A DNA stretch of 9,028 nt, from positions 1 through 9,028 of the forward strand of contig DJXA01000015.1 of assembly GCA_002449555.1 (NCBI GenBank), in the 5' to 3' direction. Positions within the stretch are counted from its first letter, which is position 1. The number at the start of each line of letters is the position of its first letter. The position numbers and the translations under genes were made by a program. Shown piece by piece: positions 1 through 6,115 of the stretch. Origin of the DNA: Atopobiaceae bacterium UBA7016 (lineage in GTDB: Bacteria; Actinomycetota; Coriobacteriia; Coriobacteriales; Atopobiaceae). The notes below the pieces were generated by a model, which saw only the letters and a list, made by a program, of their open reading frames with translations, was not told where the DNA came from and ran no database searches.

Positions 1-85
1 GAGCAGGCCTCCGTCCTGATTGTCCCGGTTGTCCGGGCTGCCCGGGCTGCGCGCGCGGCAGGGGACATATCGGTTGCGCTGAAAC
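1..85. other. Window-edge stretch with 9-bp tandem units, in frame after the transporter stop
   Basis: Bases 21-56 are four degenerate 9-bp units (TGTCCCGGT, TGTCCGGGC, TGCCCGGGC, TGCGCGCGC). On the minus strand, in the same frame as the AI-2E gene and directly after its TAG at 86-88, the codons stay open to the window edge and spell three QPG repeats followed by QSG. No ATG opens that frame. A different minus frame has an ATG at 66-68 and reads an AAR-repeat, without a convincing ribosome binding site. On the plus strand one frame ends in TGA at 17-19 and could be the tail of a gene outside the window. No gene can be called from this fragment. Confidence 0.3.
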
Positions 86-1222
86 CTACTTCTGCAGGCT
101 CCGCTGCGCACGGCGTCGTGCGTCAAGGCGCGGCGCCAGATTCTCGCGATACAGGTTGTCGAGGATGGCGACGGTCGGGATGGCCAAAAGCACGCCAACC
201 GAGCCAAACATACGGCCGCCCACTACGATGCCGATGAGGATGAGGAGGCTCGACACGCCGAGCGACGTGCCGAAGAGCCTGGGCTTGATCACGTATCCGT
301 CCAGCACCTGCAGCACGGCGGTGAAGATGAGGAAGATGATGGTAAAGCGCAGGTCAACCAGCAAGAGGATGAAGCCACCGATCGCCGCGCCGATGAGGGG
401 GCCGAAGGTGGGGGCCAGGTTGGTGACCGCGACCACAAACGAGACCAGGCCGACGTAGGGGATGCCCACCACGGTCATGAAGATGGCGTTCAGGCAGCCG
501 ATGATCAGGCTGTCGAGCAGGTTGAAGACGACGTAGCGGTTAAGAATCGAGTCGCAGTGACGCAGGAAGGTGATGGTCCGCTCGTATTGGACCGGCGGAA
601 GAAGCGCGGCAAGCAGGTTCATGCCCTCGTGCTTGAGGCGCACCTTCTCGGACAGGAAGTAGATGGAAAGCAGAAGCGCGATCGCCCACTGAATGATGCT
701 CTTGCCCGCAACCGTCGAGGTCTCCAGGATGAGGTTGGTGTTCTGCCTAAGGAGCGCCGTGGTGTTGGCGACGAGTTTCTCGGGCGAGCCGATGAGCCCC
801 TCAAGGGTGACCTCGACGCCAAACAGCCGGAAGCTCGGAAGCTTGTCCGACGTGGAAGCGACATAGGCGCTCAGGTTGTCGACGAAGGCGGAAATGCCAT
901 CGATCAGCTGAGGCACCAGGACGATGATAAGGGCGAACAGAAACGAGAAGAGCGTGACAAAGGCGAGGGTGTTTGAGGCGATGCGCCGGGCGCGCGTAGT
1001 TCCGACGCCCTTGAAGATCGTGTTGCGATAGAAGTTTGCCAGGGGGTTTACCAGGTATGCGATGACCGCTGCGAGAAGCACCGGGCTGAAGAAGCCCAGA
1101 AAGGTCTGTATGGCCGAATGCAGGACATTCAGGTGCGTCAACACGACGTACACGACCACAGCTATGCTCAGTGCGATTGCCTGAGGAAGCCATCGGTTTG
1201 GGTTGAACGGGTTGTTGTCCAT
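86..1222 (-). CDS. AI-2E family transporter (PerM/YdbF-like membrane protein)
   Basis: A 378-residue polytopic inner-membrane protein. Hydrophobic segments are visible at about residues 14-29, 38-60, 82-106, 172-192, 230-255, 256-285, 290-310 and 322-350. The long polar stretch between the third and fourth segments (about 107-170) is typical of this family. The conserved C-terminal half is clear: NLAPTFGPLIGA (268-279), the YVIKPRLFG block (310-318) and GGRMFGSVGVLLAIP (335-349). Length fits the usual 340-400 residues. Members include E. coli TqsA, linked to autoinducer-2 export, and sodium/proton antiporters; the substrate here cannot be told from sequence. The ATG is preceded by AAGGGA at a suitable distance. 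The tail is basic (RRRAQRSLQK). The gene diverges from the PHP hydrolase gene. Family assignment is firm; function is inferred only from family membership. Confidence 0.93.
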   Translation of the reverse strand: MDNNPFNPNRWLPQAIALSIAVVVYVVLTHLNVLHSAIQTFLGFFSPVLLAAVIAYLVNPLANFYRNTIFKGVGTTRARRIASNTLAFVTLFSFLFALIIVLVPQLIDGISAFVDNLSAYVASTSDKLPSFRLFGVEVTLEGLIGSPEKLVANTTALLRQNTNLILETSTVAGKSIIQWAIALLLSIYFLSEKVRLKHEGMNLLAALLPPVQYERTITFLRHCDSILNRYVVFNLLDSLIIGCLNAIFMTVVGIPYVGLVSFVVAVTNLAPTFGPLIGAAIGGFILLLVDLRFTIIFLIFTAVLQVLDGYVIKPRLFGTSLGVSSLLILIGIVVGGRMFGSVGVLLAIPTVAILDNLYRENLAPRLDARRRAQRSLQK

Positions 1223-1349
1223 CGTGGTCCCTTGCGTTTTGAGTGCTATGCTGGGCGAATTTCGCCATGCATCATCAGGATAGCTGCTTCACGAAGGAGC
1301 TGGCACGCGGTTAGCAAGACTTTTTCAATTGTTGCCTACGTGACACCAC

Positions 1350-1373
1350 TATGATTATTGCGGTAGTCGCAAT
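1350..1373 (+). promoter_or_regulatory. Putative promoter -10 and operator-like inverted repeat of the PHP gene
   Basis: The sequence TATGAT at 1350-1355 matches a -10 element. No good -35 stands at 17 bp; TTGTTG at 1329-1334 would give a 15-bp spacer. Directly after the -10 is the inverted repeat ATTGCG (1357-1362), five bases, CGCAAT (1368-1373), which would cover the transcription start. Its position suggests an operator, but no regulator can be named. The 1223-1396 gap also serves the divergent AI-2E gene, for which I found no convincing promoter. Confidence 0.35.
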
Positions 1374-1396
1374 TGGTTCGAAAGGGGTGGTGCGTC

Positions 1397-2209
1397 ATGA
1401 CGAGAAATGTGGACAGGCGCATCCTATGTGACACGCATACCCATACGTTGTTTTCGCGTCATTCGTACTCGACGGTCGAGGAGTGCGTCCGCGCGGCCGC
1501 GGAGCGCGGGCTCGAGCTCTACGGAGCCACCGATCACTATTCCGCAATGCTGTATCCCGAGCACAACGGCCGGCATGACGTACGCGATTTCCAGTTCTTC
1601 ATGAACTACGAGGTCTGGCCGCGCGAGTGGCACGGCGTGCAGGTGATGCATGGCTGCGAGGCGGACATCGTGGACCTTGAGGGGCACCTGTTTGGGTGGG
1701 ATGTTCCGGTTACGCACACGCTGGGCGGCGACGTACGCTGGAACGAGACCACGCTCAAGAAGACGGTGTTTCGCGACTGCGACTATGTGGTGGCGAGCGT
1801 GCACGGGCAAGACTTTGCCAAGGGCGCCAGCACGGCGCAGGTGACGGAAATGTACATCCGTGCGCTTGACGACCCCAAGGTGCTGATGCTGGGCCATATT
1901 GGTCGCACGGGGCTGCCTATTGACGTGGACGCCGTGGTGACGGCGGCGCGCGATAGGGGCAAGCTTATCGAGATTAACGAGACCAGTCTGGGGCGGCCGG
2001 GCAATACGGGACGCTGCCGCAACATCGCGGAGCGCTGCGCTGAGCTGGGCTGTTGCGTTGCGGTGAACACGGACGCGCATATTGCTACGGATATCGGCCG
2101 CTTTGACCTGTCGATTGCGCTCTTTGACGAGATCGACTTCCCGCAAGAACTGGTGGCTAACCGCGATGCTGCCGCGTTCCGCGCAGCGCTTGTCGCCGCT
2201 GGGCTGTGA
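1397..2209 (+). CDS. PHP-domain metal-dependent phosphatase/hydrolase (YcdX-like)
   Basis: A 270-residue protein of the polymerase and histidinol phosphatase (PHP) superfamily, close to the E. coli YcdX type (usually about 245-270 residues). Predicted metal ligands are in the expected order: DTHTHT (H14, H16), H22 in RHSYST, TDH (D46, H47), E88 in GCEAD, H136 in SVHG, H167 in GHIGR, and NTDAH (D226, H228). This is the full set expected for a trinuclear metal site, so an active hydrolase of phosphate esters is likely; the substrate is unknown. The ATG at 1397 is chosen over an in-frame TTG at 1373 because AAAGGGG at 1381-1387 sits 9 bases upstream of it. The TTG start would add eight residues and lies in the inverted repeat at 1357-1373. 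The gene converges with the MerR gene, and its TGA lies within the shared hairpin. Confidence 0.9.
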   Translation: MTRNVDRRILCDTHTHTLFSRHSYSTVEECVRAAAERGLELYGATDHYSAMLYPEHNGRHDVRDFQFFMNYEVWPREWHGVQVMHGCEADIVDLEGHLFGWDVPVTHTLGGDVRWNETTLKKTVFRDCDYVVASVHGQDFAKGASTAQVTEMYIRALDDPKVLMLGHIGRTGLPIDVDAVVTAARDRGKLIEINETSLGRPGNTGRCRNIAERCAELGCCVAVNTDAHIATDIGRFDLSIALFDEIDFPQELVANRDAAAFRAALVAAGL

Positions 2210-2236
2210 GACGTTGGGGCTACCCCCAACGTCTCA
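2207..2236. terminator. Perfect 13-bp hairpin spanning both convergent stop codons
   Basis: Arms 2207-2219 and 2224-2236 are exactly complementary (core GAGACGTTGGGG), with a four-base loop. The first three bases are the TGA of the PHP gene and the last three are the complement of the TGA of the MerR gene. Placement between convergent genes suggests a two-way transcription terminator. There is no strong T-run on either side (only TTT at 2241-2243 on the plus strand), so the termination mechanism is uncertain; the hairpin itself is certain. Confidence 0.75.
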
Positions 2237-3001
2237 CGCGTTTGCGCAGATGGCGTCGTGCAGAAACTGCGTAGCGCCAGCGCCGCACGCGCTGTCGTAG
2301 TAGTCAATAAAGCGCTGGTCAGCAAGGTAGCCCTTGGCCATGCCGCGGTGAGCTTCGGGTGAGTATGCGCCGTCGGGCCAGTGGGCCGCAAGCCAGCGGG
2401 CATGCATACGCACCAGTTCGGCCGCCTCGGCGCTGGCGGGGTCACCCGTGGCCATTGCTGCCTTGAGCTGGGCTTTTATCGCTTCCTCAAGCTCCATGAT
2501 GTCCGTCCACTCCTGCTCGCTCATCCTGGCGAGCTTGCGGTTTGCCTCGTCCACAGCCTTATCGCCATAGCGCGCACGGGCCTCGGCGCCGTAGGTTTTC
2601 TCATTCTGGGCGATGGTCTCGGCCTTCAGGCCCTCGAAGCGCTCTTGGTCAGTCATGGTTGCGTCTCCCTTCATGGTGGCAAGCGTCTTCTCCACGGTGG
2701 CGATGAGCGTCTCGAGGCGTGCGTGCTCGGAGCGAAGTGCATCGAGGTGCTGCTGAAGCGCGCGGGCGGGGTCGTAGTCGCGCGCGTCCAGAAGCTCGCC
2801 AACGGCGTGCAGGTCAAGGCCCATCTGGCGGTAGAGCAGTATCTGCTGCAGGCGCTCGACGTCGGCCGCGCAGTAGCTGCGATACCCGTTGTCGCGACGT
2901 TGGGGCACCAAAAGGCCAATCTGGTCATAGTGGTGCAGCGTGCGAACGCTCACCCCGCTGATGCGTGCCAACTGCTTGGGCGTATATCCCTCACGAGCCA
3001 T
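2234..3001 (-). CDS. MerR-family regulator with C-terminal TipAS-like ligand domain
   Basis: A 255-residue regulator of the TipA-long type. Residues 5-72 form the MerR winged helix-turn-helix: YTPKQLARISGVSVRTLHHYDQIGLLVP, then NGYRSY. Residues 75-113 are a dimerisation coiled coil. Residues 118-253 match the TipAS antibiotic-recognition domain: many charged helices, the KTYGAEA/RYGD region, a WLAAHWP segment near 203-209, and a YLADQRFIDYYD segment near 225-236. In Streptomyces, TipAL binds thiopeptides and activates transcription; related regulators respond to drugs. The ligand here is unknown. Start: ATG at 2999-3001 with GGGAGGTGA just upstream. It has its own promoter with a 19-bp spacer and palindromic operator, so autoregulation is likely. 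It follows the ABC permease gene by 77 bp on the same strand and may also receive read-through from that operon. Confidence 0.92.
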   Translation of the reverse strand: MAREGYTPKQLARISGVSVRTLHHYDQIGLLVPQRRDNGYRSYCAADVERLQQILLYRQMGLDLHAVGELLDARDYDPARALQQHLDALRSEHARLETLIATVEKTLATMKGDATMTDQERFEGLKAETIAQNEKTYGAEARARYGDKAVDEANRKLARMSEQEWTDIMELEEAIKAQLKAAMATGDPASAEAAELVRMHARWLAAHWPDGAYSPEAHRGMAKGYLADQRFIDYYDSACGAGATQFLHDAICANA

Positions 3002-3021
3002 GTGCTCACCTCCCGCTGGTA

Positions 3022-3052
3022 AGCATAAACCCTAACGTAACGTTAGGGTCAA
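3022..3052 (-). promoter_or_regulatory. MerR-type promoter with 19-bp spacer and perfect operator palindrome
   Basis: On the minus strand, the -35 TTGACC (3047-3052) and -10 TATGCT (3022-3027) are separated by exactly 19 bp, the overlong spacing that MerR-family activators correct by twisting DNA. The spacer holds ACCCTAACG (3029-3037) and CGTTAGGGT (3041-3049), a perfect 9+3+9 palindrome that reaches into the -35. The predicted transcription start near 3015 leaves a leader of about 14 bases carrying the GGGAGGTGA ribosome binding site. The adjacent MerR/TipA-like protein is the obvious ligand. Confidence 0.85.
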
Positions 3053-3078
3053 GCGCGCCGCGGGGCCAGAAGGCACTC

Positions 3079-3774
3079 CTAGAAGTCGCGGCGGGCGTAG
3101 ATGCGCTCGGAGATGCGCATCGACACCACGTAGAGCACCGCCGTGGCAACGACGATCGCGGCAAAGATTGGGGCAGGGGAGCCAAGCGAGGCCTCCAGGC
3201 GCTGCAACGCGTTGCCGAGGCCCATGACCACGTCACGCACGGGACCGACGTTCAGCAACAGGCACAGCATAAACGGCAACGAAAACGTGATGCGGGCCTT
3301 GGTCATGCCCACTTTGAACACGTAGGGCATCATGAGTGCCAGGTACGCGAGGGCGATAACGGCGGCGCCAAGAGCTCCGCCGGCAACTTCGAGCACGCCA
3401 CGCGGCACATTGAGCGCCGCAAAGGCCGAAAGGATGGCGTTGGTCAGCATCCCAACCACCGTGCCCGTCAGCGCGATGGCGAGGCTCGTCAGAACCAGAA
3501 ACGCATAGCGTTCGCGCACCACCAGGCGCGGTGTCACCGGCAGCGCCAGACGCATCTGCTCCCAGTCGCCCTGCTCGTCGCTGCCAAAGAGGCCGAGCAT
3601 CGCGTAGAACGACAGCATCGCGGTAAACATGCTTGCTGCCATGACTCCCGGAGCCGCGCTCGCATCGGCGTTGGTCATTCCCACAATGGGGATGACGATG
3701 ATCATGCAGACACCAAGGTAGCGCACGATCGTGTTGCGCAACAGACACCAGTCGGCATAGAGGAGGGCACGCAT
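3079..3774 (-). CDS. ABC-2 type transporter permease
   Basis: A 231-residue membrane protein with about six hydrophobic segments (near 15-34, 45-64, 92-115, 128-150, 160-176, 202-219). The motif between segments two and three, SDEQGDWEQMRLALPVTPR (65-83) followed by VVRERY, is typical of ABC-2 permeases that pair with YtrB-like ATPases (ABC2_membrane_5-like). It ends in a short basic tail (ERIYARRDF). The start codon directly follows the ATPase stop codon with no gap, and the ribosome binding site (GGTGAGG) lies inside the end of the ATPase gene, so the two are translationally coupled. The protein probably forms the membrane half of the exporter. The substrate is unknown: such GntR/ABC loci often answer envelope-active antibiotics, but that is inference from family. 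Confidence 0.88.
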   Translation of the reverse strand: MRALLYADWCLLRNTIVRYLGVCMIIVIPIVGMTNADASAAPGVMAASMFTAMLSFYAMLGLFGSDEQGDWEQMRLALPVTPRLVVRERYAFLVLTSLAIALTGTVVGMLTNAILSAFAALNVPRGVLEVAGGALGAAVIALAYLALMMPYVFKVGMTKARITFSLPFMLCLLLNVGPVRDVVMGLGNALQRLEASLGSPAPIFAAIVVATAVLYVVSMRISERIYARRDF

Positions 3775-4707
3775 CTACCTCACCTCACCCTTCACGAGAA
3801 GGACCATGACGTCGTCGATGGACGCGCGGTCGCAGATGTAGTCGGGGTACGCGCGCAGGAAGGCCGCGCGGTCGGGCACGAGCAAGTCGTAGCTCAGGTC
3901 GTGGCGCAAGGCCGGCATGTCATGGGCGACGCTGCCGGCGCGCACCGTCTCCAGCTCGGAGGTGCGCAGGTGCGCTACGCCCATGGCGTCCACGTCGTCG
4001 CGGCCGCAGTTCAGCACAAGCTGCCCGTTGTCAATCAGCGCCAGGTAGTCGGCCAGGTTGCTCAGGTCGCTCGTGATGTGGCTGGAGATGAGGATGGACC
4101 TGCCGCCTGTCTCCATCCACGTGCGGAGCAAGTCGAGCACCTCTTCGCGCACGATGGGATCAAGGCCGGCCGTTGGCTCGTCCATAATGAGCAGGTCAGC
4201 GCCAGTGGCGAGCACGCAAGCGAGCTGCAGCTTCATACCCATGCCGCGCGAGAGGTCGCGCACCCGCTTTCCCGCAGCGGACGGAAGGAGGTCCATCTGC
4301 GTGGCGAGGCGCTCAAACTCCGACCGGCTGAAACGCGGAAACGCCAGCTCGTAGGTGCGGGCCACGTCGCGTACGGTCATGCCGACGGGATAGGAGGTCA
4401 CGGCGCTCACGAAGCCCACGCGCTCCTTGAGGGAAGCGAGGGCGGTGTCGGCAAGCGCGGACGTGTTCTGGCCAAACAGCTCGACGGTTCCGCCGTTCAG
4501 ATGGATGGTGCCGAGGATGCCCTTCATGAGCGTAGTCTTGCCGGCGCCGTTTTGGCCGATGAGGCCCACGACCGAATCTCGGGGGATGCCAAGGCTTACC
4601 GGACCCAGGCGAAAGCCGTCATAGTGCTTCTGTACGTCAATAAGCCGCAGGTTGCAGGGCATATCCTGAAGATCAAGGGCAGGGAGCGACGCAAACGCGG
4701 TGGTCAT
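3775..4707 (-). CDS. ABC transporter ATP-binding protein (YtrB-like)
   Basis: A 310-residue ABC ATPase. Walker A is GQNGAGKT (51-58), the signature is LSRGM (152-156, a variant of LSGGQ), Walker B is LLIMDEP (172-178) followed by TAGLD, and the switch histidine is H210 in SSH. Where the Q-loop glutamine is expected (GFVSAVTSYP, 98-107) there is no glutamine; such substitutions are seen in ABC-2 exporters of this branch. Residues 225-310 form a variable C-terminal extension, perhaps a regulatory domain. The start overlaps the GntR stop by four bases (ATGA, 4704-4707), and GAGGAG immediately upstream acts as the ribosome binding site. The ATPase should power the permease encoded next. A start at an internal ATG near residue 16 (QDM) would still retain the ABC core, but the coupled first ATG is preferred. 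Confidence 0.93.
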   Translation of the reverse strand: MTTAFASLPALDLQDMPCNLRLIDVQKHYDGFRLGPVSLGIPRDSVVGLIGQNGAGKTTLMKGILGTIHLNGGTVELFGQNTSALADTALASLKERVGFVSAVTSYPVGMTVRDVARTYELAFPRFSRSEFERLATQMDLLPSAAGKRVRDLSRGMGMKLQLACVLATGADLLIMDEPTAGLDPIVREEVLDLLRTWMETGGRSILISSHITSDLSNLADYLALIDNGQLVLNCGRDDVDAMGVAHLRTSELETVRAGSVAHDMPALRHDLSYDLLVPDRAAFLRAYPDYICDRASIDDVMVLLVKGEVR

Positions 4708-5084
4708 TTCTCCTCATCCTCCAGTTGCAGGTCGAGCATCTCGCGCAGCTCTTGCGCGGTGATGCCGGCCGTACGTGCGTCGGCCACGGCCTTGGCGAGC
4801 GATGCCTCCACCATGCGCAGGCGCTCTTCGCGGAGCAGCTCCAGGTTGTCTCCGGCCACGAAGCATCCCTTGCCGGGGACGGTGTGGATGAAGCCTTGGG
4901 CCTCCAGGTCTTGGTAGGCGCGCTTGGTGGTGATGGCGCTGATGCGCAGCTGCGTGGCGAGCGAGCGAATGGAGGGCAGCTGCTCTCCGGTGGCGAGCTC
5001 GCCCGTCATGATGGCTGCGCGGATCTGTGAGGCGATCTGCTCGTAGATGGGCTTGTCCGACGAGTTGGATACAACGATTTCCAT
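4704..5084 (-). CDS. GntR-family transcriptional regulator, YtrA subfamily
   Basis: A 126-residue repressor. Residues 10-76 form the GntR winged helix-turn-helix: PIYEQIASQIRAAIMTGELA, GEQLPSIRSLA, then the recognition region ISAITTKRAYQDLEAQGFI and the wing VPGKGCFVAG. The short C-terminal part (80-126), two acidic helices without a large ligand domain, defines the YtrA subfamily (usually 115-130 residues). YtrA-type regulators normally repress their own operon together with a downstream ABC exporter, which is the arrangement here: the ATPase start overlaps this stop by four bases. GGGAGG at 5093-5098 lies 8 bases before the ATG. A likely operator is the palindrome over the promoter at 5107-5125. 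The inducer is unknown. Confidence 0.92.
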   Translation of the reverse strand: MEIVVSNSSDKPIYEQIASQIRAAIMTGELATGEQLPSIRSLATQLRISAITTKRAYQDLEAQGFIHTVPGKGCFVAGDNLELLREERLRMVEASLAKAVADARTAGITAQELREMLDLQLEDEEK

Positions 5085-5106
5085 GGGTGGTACCTCCCGT
5101 ATCTAC

Positions 5107-5135
5107 TGTATATACCGTACATACACGGTTGTCAA
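5107..5135 (-). promoter_or_regulatory. GntR/ABC operon promoter with palindromic operator over the -10
   Basis: On the minus strand, the -35 TTGACA (5130-5135) and -10 TATACA (5107-5112) are separated by 17 bp, almost the sigma-70 consensus. Overlapping the -10 and most of the spacer is a 19-bp palindrome (5107-5125): TGTATGTAC and GTATATACA around one central base, with one mismatched pair. A repressor bound there would block RNA polymerase, as expected for autoregulation by the YtrA-type protein. The predicted start near 5100 gives a leader of about 16 bases. Confidence 0.8.
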
Positions 5136-5147
5136 GTGAAATTGCAG

Positions 5148-5178
5148 TGCACCACAAGGGTCCGACCCTCCTGGTGCA
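5148..5178. repeat. REP-like palindrome copy A (imperfect)
   Basis: A 31-bp palindrome centred on 5163 with the core AGGGTCCGACCCT and outer arms TGCACCA and TGGTGCA. Two pairs are mismatched (5156/5170 and 5155/5171). It lies 12 bp upstream of the -35 of the GntR operon and 19 bp before copy B. Its right arm GGTGCAGTT (5173-5181) can also pair with AACTGCACC (5198-5206) of copy B, giving a second possible fold. Confidence 0.85.
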
Positions 5179-5197
5179 GTTATTGCAATATTGATGC

Positions 5198-5234
5198 AAC
5201 TGCACCACAAGGGTCCGACCCTTGTGGTGCAGTT
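5198..5234. repeat. REP-like palindrome copy B (perfect, 37 bp)
   Basis: Arms of 18 bp around a single central base (5216) match without error, from AACTGCACCACAAGGGTC on the left. It carries the same core and outer arms as copy A, in direct orientation. It stands between the GntR operon promoter and the RAYT transposase gene, where it could form a cruciform or an RNA hairpin. Confidence 0.9.
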
Positions 5235-5252
5235 TGGTACGGAGGAGAAAGG

Positions 5253-5324
5253 ATGAAGAAAAGCGCTGGTAGCTGCATTAGGCAAGCTTTCCGATGTGAA
5301 TCCGGCCAAGCGGCCGAGGCCTGA
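5253..5324 (+). CDS. Possible small ORF ahead of the RAYT gene
   Basis: A 23-codon ORF (begins MKKSAGSCIRQAF, ends AAEA) starts at the ATG at 5253. GGAGGAG at 5241-5247 stands five bases upstream, among the best ribosome binding sites in the window. It ends 50 bases before the transposase start. The hairpin CGGCC, AAGC, GGCCG (5303-5316) lies in its 3' part. No family is recognised. It may be a leader peptide, the remnant of a truncated gene, or chance. The strong binding site is the only real support. Confidence 0.3.
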   Translation: MKKSAGSCIRQAFRCESGQAAEA

Positions 5325-5374
5325 CGACGGTAGACTCCACATCCACCATTGTCTTACCCAGATAGGAGGCCGCT

Positions 5375-6115
5375 ATGGCAAAGGTGCGGGAGATGTCAGA
5401 GACTAGCTACTATCACATAACCGTGCGTGGCGTTGGGCAGATGCCCATTTTTGAGGATGACGAAGACAGGCTCTTCTATCTTCGACTCCTCGCAAAGCTC
5501 CGTACCGAAGAACGGGTGCGTATCATTGCGTGGACGCTTATGGGAAACCACGTGCATCTCGTGGTCGACATGACACGAGACGAGATGCCCACCAGGCTTA
5601 TGAGGCGCCTAGATACCACATACGCCATGTACTTCCAGAAGAAGACCGAGCATGTGGGTCATGTGTTCCAGAGAGACTATTGGAGCGGGCCCATAACGAC
5701 CGACGAGCAGCTTATCGCGACCGTCGACTACGTTCACCGGAATCCAGAGCGCGCTCGCATTTCGAGTAAAGAGGATTATCGATGGAGTAGCTATCGAGAG
5801 TATGTCGGCAGTCCTTGGCTGACCGATACAAGCACCGTTCTCGAACTCTTCGGAGACGTCGGTGAATTCGCTGCATATCGAGGGAGCGCTGACAACGTAG
5901 TGAGGTGCATCGGGCGCGTTGTGGTTGAGGATGACCAAGCGCTGAGGATAGCGCTTGACGCTACGGGGACGAAGACGGCAGGTGAGCTGCGCTCCTTGGG
6001 TAGGAGCGCGTTGAGGGAGGCATGTAAGGCACTTCGGAGCGTCGGGGTGAGCGAGCGACAGTCGGCGCGAGCGCTTGGTATCGGGAGAAGGGCCGTGCAT
6101 CGATTGTTGAACTAA
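5375..6115 (+). CDS. REP-associated tyrosine transposase (RAYT, Y1/HUH family)
   Basis: A 246-residue Y1_Tnp (IS200-like) domain protein. The N-terminal strand YYHITVRGVGQMPIF (12-26), the metal-binding HUH motif in MGNHVHLVV (H59, H61), the GHVFQRDYWSGPI segment (95-107) and the predicted nucleophile Y119 in YVHRNPERA (119-127) are all present, so the enzyme appears intact. Residues 200-246 add a basic helical C-terminus resembling a helix-turn-helix (RSVGVSERQSARALGIGRRAVHRLL), as in many RAYTs. Such proteins cut single-stranded DNA at REP hairpins; unlike IS200 they are usually single copy and tied to dispersed palindromes. AGGAGG (5364-5369) stands 5 bases before the ATG. The gene is bracketed by palindromes sharing one core and uses codons such as ATA, AGG and CTA that look atypical beside its GC-rich neighbours, suggesting transfer. 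Confidence 0.92.
   Translation: MAKVREMSETSYYHITVRGVGQMPIFEDDEDRLFYLRLLAKLRTEERVRIIAWTLMGNHVHLVVDMTRDEMPTRLMRRLDTTYAMYFQKKTEHVGHVFQRDYWSGPITTDEQLIATVDYVHRNPERARISSKEDYRWSSYREYVGSPWLTDTSTVLELFGDVGEFAAYRGSADNVVRCIGRVVVEDDQALRIALDATGTKTAGELRSLGRSALREACKALRSVGVSERQSARALGIGRRAVHRLLN

Noticed and set aside
33..45. CCGGGC/GCCCGG hairpin as terminator after the AI-2E gene
   Set aside because: One-base loop, no T-run, and it arises from the 9-bp tandem units.
1254..1266. Hairpin GGCGAA/TTCGCC upstream of the AI-2E gene
   Set aside because: Short stem with almost no loop; too weak to call a regulatory element.
2965..4917. 650-codon plus-strand ORF opposite the ABC operon
   Set aside because: Its protein is rich in His, Arg, Gln and Ala with no recognisable domain, and it lies antisense to three clear genes whose codon structure explains the missing stops.
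5148..5234. CRISPR-like array from the repeated palindromes
   Set aside because: Only two adjacent copies with a 19-bp gap that can pair with the repeats, no cas genes nearby, and dispersed copies elsewhere.
5136..5324. 62-codon plus-strand ORF running through palindromes A and B
   Set aside because: Most of its sequence is the repeat DNA itself; only the last 23 codons have a real ribosome binding site and are listed separately.
5375..6115. Simple IS200/IS605 insertion sequence
   Set aside because: The length of 246 residues, the extra C-terminal helical region, the missing TnpB and the REP-like palindromes favour a RAYT over a TnpA of IS200/IS605.
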